From the NCBI GenBank assembly GCA_019925105.1, contig JAHGAU010000033.1:496001-560000 (forward strand): a DNA stretch of 64,000 nt, given 5' to 3'. The first letter of the stretch is position 1. Each line of letters begins with the position of its first letter. Shown here piece by piece: positions 1 to 14,472 of this stretch. The DNA is from Niebla homalea. Lineage: Eukaryota; Ascomycota; Lecanoromycetes; Lecanorales; Ramalinaceae. A program made the translations under genes and the position numbers. The notes beneath the pieces are model-generated. The model did not search any database and was not told the origin of the DNA. It saw nothing but the letters and a program-made list of their open reading frames with translations.

Positions 1-3000
1 TACCGGAATAAAAATTACTTTATAAATACCGTTAATTACTTTTAGATACCGATTCTGGACTTTTTATAATATTTAAATAAACTCTTTTTTATATCCCGGA
101 ATACCCTTAAGTATATATTAAATAACCGTAACGTATATTATAATTAGCTTTATTATAGCCTAATAAATAGTCCGGGTTTTCTATAACGTAATTCTTTATA
201 TTAATATAATAAGATAAATAAGGTTTTTTTCTTATAAAGTTATTTTCTTTTAAATTTTTCTTATATAATCCTTTTAATTAAATTTTTTATTTACTTAAAG
301 GTTAAAGATTTTAATATTAATATCCGGTTTTACCGTAATTTTACTTAAGTTTATTATAATTATTATATTATATAACCTTAAACTCTTAATTATATAGATA
401 AATTTATACTTATATAGCGTAAATTAAGCCTTATAAATTCTCGCTTATTAAAAATAAACTTTATAAGTTTATTTTAGTTTTAAATAATTTATACGTATAA
501 AGATATTATAAACTAAAAGGTAAATATTATTAATAAAGCCTTTAATTTAGATCTTTTATCTTAATTTAACGAGCTTTTTAATTAATAAACCGTTAAAAAA
601 TAAAAATAATATAAGAGAAATAAACGATCTTTAAGGAATCCCCGTTATAATGGGCTTTATTAAACTTATTTTTTATCTTAAATTAATTAATATAGCTTAA
701 TTGCTTAAGAAATTCTTTATTTATTTAATTAAAAAAAATAATATCCTTTTCTTTTTTAAGTTATATAATAATCTTTAATAGTTTACTTTATTAAAAATAT
801 TTATAATATCGAGAAAAAGAAGACTTATAATATACTTCTTCCTGTAACCTTATATTGTATATATGCCGTCGATTAATCCTTTAAGGGCTATTTTTATTAA
901 CCGATTTTTCTTTACTTTTATTTATTAATCGGGGAGAAGTCTATAATTCTTTATATAATTATTAAAGATCCTCGTTATTACCGTTTTTAAGGTTTTCCTT
1001 AACGTATATAAGAATATAATAAGTTTATAAGACTTTACCTTAAAATAATCCGGCTTAATAAGCTTTTTAAGGATAATTATCTTTATTTCCTTAAATTTAT
1101 ATAAATAATAATTAACGTTAAAATATGCTTAAAAAAGGTAAATAAAGACTTTTTTAAAAAGTAAAATTATTATTATTAAGAATCTATTAAGAATCTTATT
1201 TAATCCTAAGGCTTTATTTTTCTTTAATTTATTAATTGTTTTAATTATTATATCTTATATTATTACCTTACTTATTAATATAAGGTTAAAATATAAAACG
1301 CCGTTAATATTATTTAAGTTAACTTTTAACGGAAAGGGGAAAAATGCTTTTTTAAGGGTTTTAATTTTATTATTAAAGGTATTAATTAATATATTATCGG
1401 GTTTCTTAAGAAGCGGAAATTTAAAAATAAACTTTAATTTCTTACTTTATTCTTTATTATATTTTATTAACTTTTAAATATTATAAGGTATAACCGTTAA
1501 GTTATATATTATAAATTAAAAGTATATTTACTTAACCTTTTTAATAATCCTTTCTTTTTTTTCTTAAGTAACCCTTAATTAATTAAGTATTTTTTAATTC
1601 TTATACTTAAAAGTTTATTTAATTAATTTTTTCGTTTTTATAATCGTAATTATATATCCTTTATTTTAATAAATTTTAGCTTTTTAAGAGGGTTTTATTA
1701 TCGGGATAATCTTATTAATTATTTTATTTAATACTTTTATTATTTATTTTATAAAAAAATTAATCCGGTTTTTATTATTTAATTAAAAGAAATTTATAAA
1801 TTATATTATTATTTCCTCCGCTTTTATATAAACCTTTATTTCCTTAACCGTTTTTTACGTTTTTTTTACCGGTAATAATATAATTATATTAATGGTTTAA
1901 TCTAGGATTATCTATATCGGTATATAGTTTAAATTATATTTTAAGTTTTCTTATAACTTATATATTATAATTACGTTAATAATTTTTTTTATATTAAAGG
2001 TTAAATTAATTATTATTTTAAATTTATAACTTTCTTATATAATAATCTTTTATAATATTAATAATAAGAAATTAACTTAAATAATAATTATTAATAAATT
2101 ATCCAATTTAACGTAATTTATTATATACCCTTCTTTATTTTATATATAATAATATAAGTTAAAGTTTTTAAGCAATATATATTTATTTAAAGTAATTAAA
2201 ACCTTTTTAAATAGCAATATTATAAAAGGTTTTTCCTTATTAACCGGCGGCAGATTATATATATTATAAATATTAAAGTCGCCCTTTAAGTTTTTTTCCT
2301 TTATAATATAGAATATATAAAGGTTTTTATTATAATAAATAATATCTTAATTATTTATATTAAGTTATTTATTTATAAAGAAGTATATTCTGGTTATTTT
2401 ATCCCCCTTAAAGATTAAGTAAAACCCTTTCCTTAAGTTAATAAATGAATATATATATAGGTTATATAATAATTCCTATATTATTATAATATTAATATTT
2501 TTAATTTCTTTAAATTTAAATATTAATATTACGGCTTTAATTCCTTTATTATAAACGTTATATTATATTACTTTTAAAAACGTTAATATATTATATATTA
2601 ACCTTTATAAAGGTTTCCTTTTTTATATCCGTTTAAGTTACGGACTTTTTATTAAAGTTAAACGTTTTTTAATTTAATACCTTCCCGGCTATTATTAAAG
2701 ACGTAAAATAGCCGGCCTTTAAAGTCGGAATTATAAAGAGCTTTTTCTTTTTACCGTTATTTATCTTTTATTATTTAATTAATTAAACTTATATTTTAAG
2801 GTTACTTTTAATTAACTTATTAAACTAGTTTTATACGTATTATACCATTAAATTTTCGCGGTTATCCGGGTTTTTTTACGTTTAATCTCTTTAGCTTTTA
2901 TTATATATTTAGAATCCTATATTGGATATCCCTTTTTATTATATATAACGTATTTAAGTATACTTTTTATAAGTTTTTTAATTATTAATTCTATATATTT

Positions 3001-4492
3001 ATAAATATTATAATCCTTAACGTAAACTATATATTTTATAATATTAAAATATTTTATAATAATATATTTATAACTTTAATACTTAAAATATTAATAAATA
3101 TTAACCGTTTTATTTTATAATTAAGTTATCTTAAGAAATCCTTTTTTAATAATCTTTTTATTTAAAATATTATTATATATTTTTATTAACGTTATACTTA
3201 ATATAATAATAAAGTACCTTTTATACGTTTTAAGGAATTAAGTTTCCTTATTACTAATAGAAGTTTATAGTTAATAATTTTAAATTTTAAATAAAAAATT
3301 ATATTCTTTTTTTCTATATTCTTTAATATAGTTTTTTTTTCGGCTTTTTTAAAATATAATAGGTATATTTTATTTATTATAACGGTAAATAATTATTTTA
3401 AAACCTTAACCGATTTATATTCTTCCTTATTAATTTAAGCCTTAAATCTTTTTAAGCTTTCCCTTATTTTTAAAGATATTATATTAAAAAAAATATTTTT
3501 ATTTTATAATTTATATATTATAATAATTTATTTTATTAACGGTTTTATCGTTATTTTAAAAGCCTTTATTAATTATAATAGGTTTATTTTTACCGTTATA
3601 TTCTTTTCCTTATTATTAAATAAACGGATTATTATTATCTTTATTTTTTTAATATAACCGCCTTCTCTTTTATTATTTTTTTATTCTTTGCCGCGGGTAC
3701 CTTTTTTATTATCTTTATTGTTTAATTTTTTTTTATTTAAGGGATTATTACCTTTATATCCTTATTTTATATACTTAATTTTAAACTGCCGTTTTTATTT
3801 TTTATTAATGTTTTTATTACCGCCCCTTAAAAGCCCTATAGCCGTTCCGCCTCCCTTAATTTTATTTTTATTTTTATATAAAAGTCTTTTATATCTTTTA
3901 GTTTAATCCGTAATATCGGTTAAATCTTTAATATAATATTTTTTTACTTTATTATAAGGAGTCCTTTTAAGGCCTTTACCGTTTCCTTTACCGTTTTTTC
4001 GTCCTTACTTACTGGGCGACATACCGTCTCCGCCTTTTATTTTTAGTCCTTTAAGGTTTTATCCTTTTTATTAATTTTATTTCCCTTTTATATACCCTTA
4101 ATAGTATTTTTATTACGGTTTTTTTACCCTTTCCCCCCGCTTATACCGTTCGTTATTAGTACCGTACCGGCCTTCCTACCCCCTTATTTACTTATTACCT
4201 CCGTACTATTATTACGCGTTTTACGCGTTTTAATACGCGTATTTTATTAATTTTAATTCCCTTATTTATTTTAAACGTTATCCGGTTTATTATTATTATA
4301 TTGCCTGTATACGTCGTTGCCGTTTCTATTAATATAGGTTACTTACCCGTTTACCACCTTATTCTTAACCACTACGCCACTTCCATTTATCGCACTTAAT
4401 ATACTCCCCTTATTATCGTTAAAGCTATGCATATACGCATCGTTTTAGACCTCTGGGGTCCCTTTGTTCGTCGCCATCCAATATTTTAATTT
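1..4492 (-). mobile_element. LINE copy A (Tad-like), partial at left edge
   Basis: Non-LTR retrotransposon on the minus strand, degenerated by C-to-T/G-to-A transitions. The ORF1 start (ATGGCGAC on the minus strand) lies at 4475-4477, followed a few bases on by the element's 5' end. Base 1 aligns with about 17608 in copy D, so the 3' end lies outside the window. Alignment by eye to copies D, C and E is continuous. The sequence is full of stops, and the small ORF at 3688-3906 on the other strand is fortuitous. Copy A abuts an internal position of another LINE (B) at about 4493. This is best explained by A having inserted into B, whose remainder would be left of the window. Confidence 0.85.
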
Positions 4493-6578
4493 CAAGGGTT
4501 ATTTTTATTAACCGATTTCTTTTTATTTTTATTTATTAATCGGGGAGAAATCTATAATTCTTTATATAATTATTAAGGATCTTTATTATTACCGTTTTTA
4601 AGGTTTTCCTTAACGTATAAAAAAATATAATAAATTTATAAGACTTTATTTTAAAACAATTTAACTTAATAAACTTCTTAAGGATAATTATCTTTATTTC
4701 CTTAAACTTATACGGGTAATAATTAACGTTAAAATATTCTTAAAAAAATAAATAAAGACCCTTTTAAATAATAAAGTTATTATTAATAAAAATCTATTAA
4801 GAATCTTATTTGGTTTTAAGGCTTTATTCTTTTTTAATTTATTAATTACTTTAATTATTATATCTTATATTATTATTTTAATTATTAATATAGGATTAAG
4901 ATATATAACGCCGTTAATATTATTTAAGTTAATTTTTAACGGAGGAGGACAAAATATATTATTAAAGGCTTTAATTTTACCATTAAAGGTATTAATTAGC
5001 GTATTATCGGGTTTCTTAAGGGGCGGGAATTTAAAAATAAACTTTAATTTCTTACTTTATTTTTTATTATATTTTATTAACTTTTAATTATTATAAAATA
5101 AAACTATTAAGTTATATATTATAGATTAAAAGTATATTTATTTAACCTTTTTAATAATCCTTTCCTTTTTTTCTTAAGTAACCCTTAATTAATTAAATGT
5201 CTCTTAATTCCTATATTTAAAAACTTACTTAATTAGCCTTTTTATTTTCGTAATTATAGTTATATATTTTTTATTTTAATAAGTTTTAATTCTTTAAGAA
5301 AGCTTTATTATCGGGATTATTTTATTAATTACCTTATTTAATACTTTTATTATTCACTTTATAAAAAGGTCGATCCGGTTTTTATTATTTAATTAAGGAA
5401 GGTTTATAAGTTATATTATTATTTTTTCCGTTTTTATATAAACCTTTATTTTTTTAACCGTTTTTTATGCTTTCCTTATTAATAATAATAAGGTTATATT
5501 ATTAGTTTAATTTAAAGTTATTTATATTAATATATAATCCAAGTTAGATTTTAAGTCCTTTTATAGCCCGTATATAATAACCGTATTAACGATACCTTCT
5601 AAGTTAAACGTTAAGTTAATCGTAATCTTAATTTTATAGTTTTTTTATATTATAATGTTTTTAATATTAATAACGTGAAATCGGACCGGGTAATAATTAT
5701 TAATAACTCTTTAAATTTAACGTAATTAGTTATACGTTTTTCCTTATTTTACTTAATATAATAAAGATTAAAGTCTTTTATTGAAAGGTATTTATTGGGT
5801 ATAATTATAATATCCTTAAGTAACGAGATTATAAAGGGCCTTTTTTTATTAACCGGCGGCGGATTATATATATTATAAATATTTAAGTTTCCTTTAATAT
5901 TTCCTTCTTATATAATTTAAAGTATATATAAATTCCTTCCGTAATAAATATCATTTTAATTATTTATATTTAACCTTTTATTTATAAAGAAATATATCCG
6001 CATTTTTTTATTTCATTTAAAAATTAAATAAAAATTATTTCCTAAGTTAATTAAAGAGTATATATATAGGTTATATAGCGGCTTTTATATCGTTATAATA
6101 TTAATATCCTTTATTTTTTTAAATTTAAATTTTATTATTATAACTTTAATTGCTTTTTTATATATATTATATTATATTATCCTTAAAAGTATAAATGTAT
6201 TATATATTAGCTTTTATTAAGTTCTTTCCGTTAACTTTTATTTATATAAATAATCTTTCCTTAAAATTAAGCGTTATTTATTCTGATTTTTTCATTATAA
6301 TAATTATCCCGGTTAAGCGGCCGGTTTTAAAGGTTAATATTACTATAAGTTTCCTTTTTTTTCTATTATTAATTATTACGTTTTATCCTTCTTTATTTAA
6401 CGGGCTCTATTTACGTTTTAAGACCATCCTTAATTATTTTACCGGTTTAAATTTATATAAATTATAACGTTAAATCTTAACCGTTATTTTAATTTCTTTA
6501 TATTAAATCTTTTTGACTTTTATTCTATACTTTAAGTTTTATATTAAATAATTATTATTCCTATACTTTACGTATTTT
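4493..6578 (-). mobile_element. LINE copy B, middle part (split by A and C)
   Basis: Minus-strand LINE sequence matching about 885-2900 of copy A. It begins abruptly at the 5' end of copy A and stops at copy C. It resumes after C with an exact 14-bp target duplication, ACTTTACGTATTTT, at 6565-6578 and 12356-12369. It is therefore one older copy interrupted by a later LINE. It contains the decayed reverse transcriptase region and no usable reading frame. The ORF at 6195-6467 reads the wrong strand of this relic. Confidence 0.82.
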
Positions 6579-9500
6579 GATTGATTGATTAATTGATTTA
6601 TACTACGGATTTAGTTAAGCTAATTCCGGCGTTCTTTAACACTCGGTTATTTAGCCTTATTAATAACCGTAAAAAACCTGACATCTATAATATTAAGAAT
6701 AAAAACCGGTATTTACTTAACCTTTATTTTCGTTTTAAAGGCTAAAAGTATTTATGGCCATTTAAAGAATAAGAATTTATTTATATGCCTTTTCCAAGAA
6801 AACCTATAATATTACGATTAAATCCACTTAAAGGTTACCTTTAAATTTATTGTTCTTCTATTACTTTATAAGTTTATTTAATATTAAAATTTTAAAATTC
6901 CGATTATATTATTAAATATCTTTATTAATATATATATTATTATTACCTTATTTATATAACTTTACCGACCGACGTAATATCGCTTTTTATATTATTCCGG
7001 TATTTATAGCCCCTTAGCCTTTTATTAAGTATAGTTTTTCCGCCGTTATTTTTTACCCTTAAATTAACGGTAAGGTTTCTTAGTTAAATTTTTAATTACT
7101 TTATTTATTTCCTTAATTAAGTTAAATTATAATAATAAACTTATAATTATTATAAATTTAACGGCCGTTTTAATATTTTTTTTATTAATAAGTATTTAAT
7201 AATAATCGTTAATCCTTACTTTTTTAATTAATCCCGGTTTAAGCTCCTTAAATAATAAATAGGAGATTAATATATATATAATATTCTATTTTTATTATTT
7301 ATACTTATAATTAACGTTAATCCGGTTACCGGTATATACAATAAAAAAGAAATAAGTTAAACCGTTTTTATTTATCCGGAGTTAGATTATTAATATATTA
7401 TTATTTTTCCTTATAATCCTATAACGCTAAAGATACTTATTAATAACCTTATTGCTATTTAAAGCCGGGTACCGTTACCCTTAAAAGATTAATTCTTTAT
7501 ATTTATATTAACGTTTTATTTATTTCTTTATAATTTATAGGGTAATTACCGTTAACTTTGCTTTTATAACTTTCTTTTTTTCCGCCGTTCTTATTTTAAA
7601 TAAAAGTTTATACGCTTTTATATTAACTTTTTAAATATAAGTTAAGTTAACCTTTTTTTTAGTTTACTTTAATTTAACTTCCGTAGGGGGAATAGGTACC
7701 GTTTCTCTACATTTTTTTATTTAAGGCTTTTTATAGTTTTAATAAATATATTCGTTTCCTATTAATATAATTAAGTTTATACCTTTTTTAAGTTTTATTT
7801 AAGCGATTATTTAATTTAAAGTTAGCTTTATTAATAATATAAAGATTTTGGATTTTAATATTAAGATAAAAATCGTTTTATATATTTTATTTATTACTTT
7901 TAAGTATTAGTTTTAAACCTTTTATAATTACCGGACGGGTTTTTTCTTATATTTAAGTATACCCTTAAATACGTATTAAATAGTTATTGCGTATATTATT
8001 ATAAACTTTATAACCGCTTTATGAATGATTTTAATTTTTTATAAAATAGTTCTTTACGTTAACGTTATAAGGTAAATAAAGCCTTTTTCTTATAAAATTA
8101 TTTTCATTTAGACTTTTCTTATATAGTTTTTTTAATCTAGTTTCTTATTAACTTATAAGTTAAGTATTTTAATATTAATTTCCGGTTTTACCGTTATATT
8201 ATTTAAGTTTATTATAGTTATTATATCGTATAACTTTAAACTCTTTATTATATAGATAAGCTTTTATTTATACGGAATAAATTAAACCTTATATATTTTT
8301 ATTTATTATAAATAGACTTTATAAGTTTATTTTAACTTTAAATAATTTATATAAATAAACGTACTATAGGTTAAAAGGTAAATATTATTAATAAAGCCCT
8401 TAATTTAAACTTTTTATTTTAATTTTATTTAGTCTTTAATAAATAAACCGTTAAAGAATAAAAATAAAACTAAAAAGATAAATAACCTTTAAAGAATCCT
8501 TATTGTTATAGGCTTTATTATATTTATCTTTTATTTTAAATTAATTAACGTTATTTAATTACTTAAGAAACTTTTTATTTAATTTATAAGGAAAAGTAAA
8601 ACCCCCTTTTTCCGTAACTTATACAATAACCTTTAATAATTTATTTTATTAAACGTCTTTATAATATTTAAGGGAAAAAAAATTATAATATACTTCTTCC
8701 TATAGCTTTATATTATATATATATTATTAATTAAGCCTTTAAAAGCCGTTTCCGTTAATTATTTTTTTTTTACTTTTATTTATTAATTAAAAAACAATTT
8801 ATACTTTTTTACGTAATTATTTAAGATCTTTATAATTACCGTCTTTAAAGTTTTTTTTAACGTATAGAAAAGTACTATAGGTTTATACGATTTTACTTTT
8901 AAGTAATTTAACTTAATTAACTTCTTAAAAATAATCGTTTTAATTTCCTTAAATTTATAAAAATAATATCCTATATTAAAATAAACTTAAAATAAATAAA
9001 TAAAAACCTCTCTGAATAACGACGTTATTATAAATAGGAACTTATTTAATATATTATTAAGTCCGGAGGTTTTATCCTTTTTCGGTTTATTAATCGTTTT
9101 AATTATTATTTCTTAAGTTATTATTTTACTTATTATTATTAATTTAAAATATACTATATTATCAATATTTATTAAGTTAACTTCTGGTAACGGGGGAAAG
9201 AATACCTTTTTAAGAGTTTTAATTTTACCGTTAAAAATGTTTATTACTGTACCGTCTGGTCTTTTTAAGGGTAAAAACTTAAAAATAAGTTTAAGTTTTT
9301 TACTTTATTCTTTACCGTATTTTATTAACTTTTAAATATTATAAAGGGAAACCGTTAAGTTATATATTATAGTCCGGAAGTACGTTTATTTAATCTTCTG
9401 GATGATTTTTTCTTTTTTTTTAAGCTTTTTTTAATCGTTAAAACGTTTCCCGGTTTTTATATTTAATAATTTACTTTATAAGCGCTTTAATTTTTATAAT

Positions 9501-12355
9501 TATTTTTATATATTTTTTATTTTAATAAATTTTAACTCTTTAAAATAACTTTATTATTAAGATTATAATATTAATTATTTTATTTAAAGCCTTTATTACC
9601 CGCTTTATAAAACGGTTAATTTATTCCTTATTATTAAGCTAAAGGAGTTCCGTTAATTCAGATATTATTTTTACTGTTTTTATAAATATTTTAATTTCTT
9701 TAATTATTTTTTATGCTCGTTTAAACGGTAAAAACAGAGTTATATTAACGGACCAGTTTAAGGTTATTTATATTAAGATGTAATTTAAACCGTATTTTAA
9801 GTCCTTTTAAGGTCCGTATATTATAATTAAGTTAATAATACTTTCCAAGTTAAATATTAAATCGATTATAATTTTAAGTTTATAACTTTTTTATATAATA
9901 GCCTTCTTTAACGTTAATAACGTAAAGTTAAACTATATAATAATTATTAATAATTCCTTAAATTCAGTATAATTAATTATATAACCGTTTTTATTTTATT
10001 AAATATAATAAAAATTAAAGTCCCTTATTAAAAGGTACTTATTAAGTACGGCTATAATATCCTTAAGTAATAAGATTATAAAGGGTCCCTTCTTATTAAT
10101 TAATAACGGATTATATATATTATAAATATTTAAATTATTTTTAATATCCCTTTCTTATACGATTTAAAGTATATATAGGTTCCCTCCGTAATAAATAACG
10201 TTTTAATTATTTATATTTAGCCTTTTATTAATAAAGAAATATATTTACGTTATTTTATTATTTTTAAAGGTTAAGTAGAAATTATCTTCCGGGTTAATTA
10301 AAAAGTAAATATACGGACTATATAATAATTCTTATATCGCTATAATATCGATATTTTTTATTTTTTAAATTTAAATATTAATATTATAACTTTAACTACT
10401 TCCCCGTATATATTATATTATATTACCCTTAAAAGCGTAAGTATATTAAATATTAATGTCCGTTAAGCTTTTTTTATTAACTTTTATTTATATAAATAAT
10501 TTCTTTTTAAGATTAAATATTATTTATTTTAATTTTCTTATTATAATAATAATCCCGGTCGGGTAGTTGGCTTTAAAAATTAATATCGTTATAAGCTTCC
10601 TTTTCTTTACGTTATTAATTATTATACTTTATCCTTTTTTATTTAATAAGCTTTATTTATATTTTAAAATTATCTTTAATTATTTTATTAATTTAAGTTT
10701 ATATAAGTTATAACGTTAAATTTTAACTATTATCTTAATTTCTTTATATTAAGTCTCTTTTATTCTTATTATATATTATAACTTTTACGTTAAATAATTA
10801 TTATTATTATACGTTATATATTTTAATACGTTCTTTATTAAGCTTTTTATTATTAAGTTAATATATTTATATATATTATACCTTTTAATATATATTACGT
10901 ATTTTATATTATTAAGGTATTTTATAATAATATATTTATACTTTTAATATTTAAAATATTAATAAATATCCACTGTTTAATCTTAAGGTTTTATTAATTT
11001 AAAAAACTTACCCTTTATTACCCTTTTATTAAGGATATCGTCGTATATCGTTATTAACATTACGCTTAAGATAACCGTGAAGTATTTCTTTATATAATTA
11101 AAAGCATTTAACCTTTTTATTATAAAAAGGAAATTATAATTAATAATTTTTAATTTAAAATGGAAAATTATATTCTCCTTTTTTATCCGCCTTAAAGTAA
11201 TTTCCCCTTCTTTTCCCGTAAATTTTATTAAGTATATCCCGTTTACCGCGATAATAAAAAATTACCTTAATATTTTTACTATTTTATACCTTTTTTTACC
11301 GGTTTATCCTTTTAACTTTTTTAACTTTTCCTTCGTTTTTAATAAGGTTATATTAAGGAAAATATCCCCGCTTTATAATTTACGTACCGTAATAATTTAT
11401 TCTATTAATAACTTTCTTGTTATTTTAAACGCTTTTATTAATTATAGCGGGTTTATTTTTACCGTTATATTTTTTTCTTCTTTATTTAATAATTATATGG
11501 TTATTATTTTTATATTCTTTAATGCCGCCGTTTTCTCTTTTACCCTTATTTCTTTTATTATTAATACCGGTATTACTTTCACGGCTTTTATTACTTAATT
11601 TATCCCCGCTTTTTTTTTAAAGTTTTTTTTATTACTTTTTTATTTTATATATATTTTCTTTATCTTTTTTCGCTTCCGTTTATTAACGCCCTTATTACCG
11701 CCTTTTAAGCTCCGCGTAACCTTTTTAACTCCTTTAAATTTCTCCCCGTTTTTACGTAAAAGTTTCTTACTCCTTATAATCCGATTTATAATCTCGGTTA
11801 AATCTTTAATATAATATTTTTTTATATAATTATAAGGAGGCTTTTTAATATTTTTACCGTTTTTTCCTTTTTTACTTTTCCCCTACGTATTTAACGGTTA
11901 CCTTTTTTTATAACTTAATTTTATTTATTTAATATCTTTTTATTTTTACTTAGCTTTTTTTTAATTTATATATACTTAATAAGGTTTTTTACGCCTCCGC
12001 TTACTTTTTATCCGTCTCCGTATATCATTTTTATCCTTTCCGCCCTTTATTTATTATTTTTTATAATAATATTTTTATATATTATACGCGTCCCTTTATA
12101 CGTATTTTATTAATTATAAGTTCCCTATTTAATTTAAGGCCTTTTTATTTTATATTTATCGCGTTATTTATATAACTTATTACCGTTCTTATTAACTTAA
12201 GCTATTTATCCTTCCTCTTTTTTTACTTTTATTATTATTCTGTTTCTATTTATCGTATTTAAAATATTATCCTTATTATTACTTAAGTTATACACGCGTG
12301 CATCGTTTCTGACCTCTGGGGTCCCGTTGTTCCTCGCCATATAATCAGGTAATTC
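6579..12355 (-). mobile_element. LINE copy C, full length, nested in copy B
   Basis: Essentially full-length LINE of 5777 bp on the minus strand. The 3' tail of TTGA/TCAA tetranucleotides is at 6579-6600. The conserved 3' end with TTCCGGCGTTC follows. The ORF1 start is at 12338-12340 with only about 15 nt of 5' leader. It is flanked by a 14-bp target-site duplication (6565-6578 and 12356-12369). It belongs to the same subfamily as B, E and H, judged by shared indels and the GTCCCGTTGTTC variant near the ORF1 start. All frames are broken by RIP-type transitions. Confidence 0.9.
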
Positions 12356-12369
12356 ACTTTACGTATTTT

Positions 12370-13900
12370 AATATATTCTTTATTAAGCCCTTTATTATTA
12401 AACTTATATATTTATACGTATTATACTTTCTAATATATACCGTATACTTTATATTATTTAAATACTTTATAATAATATATCCATACTTTTAATATTTATA
12501 ATATTAATAGATATCCGCCGTTTAATTTTATAGTTTTATTAATTTAAGGGATTTACCCTTTATTACCTCTTTATTAAGGATATCGTTATATATTTTTATT
12601 AACGTTACGCTTAAGATAATTATAAAGTACCTCTTTATCCGGCCGAGGGTATTTAGTTTTTTTATTATAAGGGAAAGATTATAATTAATAATCTTTAACC
12701 CGGGATAAAGGATTATATTCTCCCTTTTTATCCGTTTTAAAGTAATTTCCTTTTCCTTTTTTATAAACCTTATTAAGTATATCCTATTTATTACGATAAT
12801 AAACGATTACCTTAATATTTTTACCGTTTTATATCCCTTTTTACCGGTTTATCCTTTTAACTTCTTAAGCCCTTCTTTCGCCTTTAATAAGGTTATATTA
12901 AGGAGGATATTTTTACTTTATAATTTATATACCGTAATAATTTATTTTATTAATAACTTCCCCGTTACTTTAAACGCTTTTATTAATTATAAAGGGTTTA
13001 TTTTTATAACTATATTCTTTTCTTCCTTATTTAATAATTATATAGTTATTGTTTTTACCTTCTTTAATATTATTACTTTCTTTTTAACCTTTATTTTTTT
13101 CACTATTAATATAAACGTTATTTTTATAATTTTTATTATTTAACTTATTTTTACCCTTATTTATAAAGCTTCTCCCGTCGCTCCCCTATTTCGTATATAA
13201 TCTCTTTAATTCCCTTTACCCTTTTTCGCCGGTACCCTTATTAACGCTTTTTAAATTTTATATAGCCTCTTTAAATCCCTTAACCCCGTTTTTATTTTTA
13301 CGTAAAAGTCTTTTACCTCCCGTAACCTAATTTATAATATCGGTTAAGTTTTTAATATAATATTATTTTATTTAATTATAAAAAAGCCCTTTAATGCTTT
13401 TACCGTTTTTTCCCTTATTATATTTTTTCTACGCGTTTAATAATTGCCCTTTTTTATAATTTATCCTTAATTACTTAATATTCTTTTATCCTCGCCCGGC
13501 TCTCTCTTAGTTTATATATACTTAATAAGGTTTTCTCCGCCCCCGTTTACCTTTTATCCGTTACCGCGTATTATCCCCGTTTTTTATATTTTTTATTTAC
13601 CTTTTATAATTACGTTATCTTTATACGTTATACGCGTCCTTTTACGCGTATCTTATTGATTATAGGTTCCTTATTTAATTTAAGAGTTTTTTCTTATATA
13701 GTTATCGCGCCGTCTATATAAATTATTATTATTTCCGTTAATAAAGGTCGTTTACCCTTTTACCCCCTTTATTTCCACTATTATTCCGCTTCCGCTTATC
13801 GTACTTAAGGTATTTACCTCATTATTACTTAAGCTATATACGCGTGCATCGTTTTGGACCTCTGGGGTCCCGTAATTCGTCGCCATTAAAAATCTTCAGT
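12370..13900 (-). mobile_element. LINE copy B, 5' part with ORF1 start
   Basis: Continuation of copy B after copy C. It reads through decayed ORF1 to the conserved 5' end: the ORF1 start codon is at 13884-13886 on the minus strand and the GACCTCTGGGGTCCC block lies just inside it. The last 50 bp or so are far less mutated than the interior, as in every LINE copy here. The exact 5' boundary past the start codon is uncertain by about 20 bp. Confidence 0.82.
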
Positions 13901-14293
13901 TTTTTAATATCGATACGTTTTTATTATATTTTAAGCATTTTATTATTTATAAAAATTTTAAACTAAATCCTATTGTTTTCTTAAAAAGGGTTTATATAAA
14001 AAATAATTATTATTTTTATTATAAGCTTATATATTTTTAATATTTTTATAATTACTTTAATTATAATAAATAAAATATTATATTAATTAATAAGTTATTA
14101 TTAAAAAGAAATATTATTATTTTATTTTATTTAAAGACCTTATTTATAATTAACTTTATTATATTATTATATTCTTTAATACGTTTTATAATATAAGCTT
14201 AATTTATATAAACCTTTTAATATTAAACTTTTTAATAACGGGATTAAAGCGTAAGTTTAAGTATTATATATATAAAATAATTATTAAAGATAA
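13901..14293. other. AT-rich unassigned DNA between LINE B and El1
   Basis: About 390 bp of very AT-rich sequence with no ORF, repeat or similarity that I can recognise elsewhere in the window. It ends in GATAA at 14289-14293, the left target duplication of El1. Confidence 0.6.
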
Positions 14294-14472
14294 TATGGCG
14301 TGCTTAATATAAAGGGTAAAATATATATAATATATATGATTATTGAGTAGGTAGCTAATTATGTGGGTGTTGTAAATATAAAGGTGCGTGCGCTAAGCCT
14401 ACGGAATAAGGTGGAGCCGCTCCGCTCTGGTAAGGCTGAGGCCTAAAGATTAGCTCTGCTGATGCCCTAATA
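14294..14472 (+). repeat. El1 left LTR
   Basis: 179 bp, aligned end to end with 15673-15851. It contains the block GTGGAGCCGCTCCGCTC shared with the LTRs of El2. RIP-type differences from the right LTR include TG to TA at the first dinucleotide and CA to TA at the last. Confidence 0.88.

Noticed and set aside
3688..3906. 72-codon plus-strand ORF
   Set aside because: It lies antisense in the decayed ORF1 of LINE A; AT-rich low-complexity translation with no domain.
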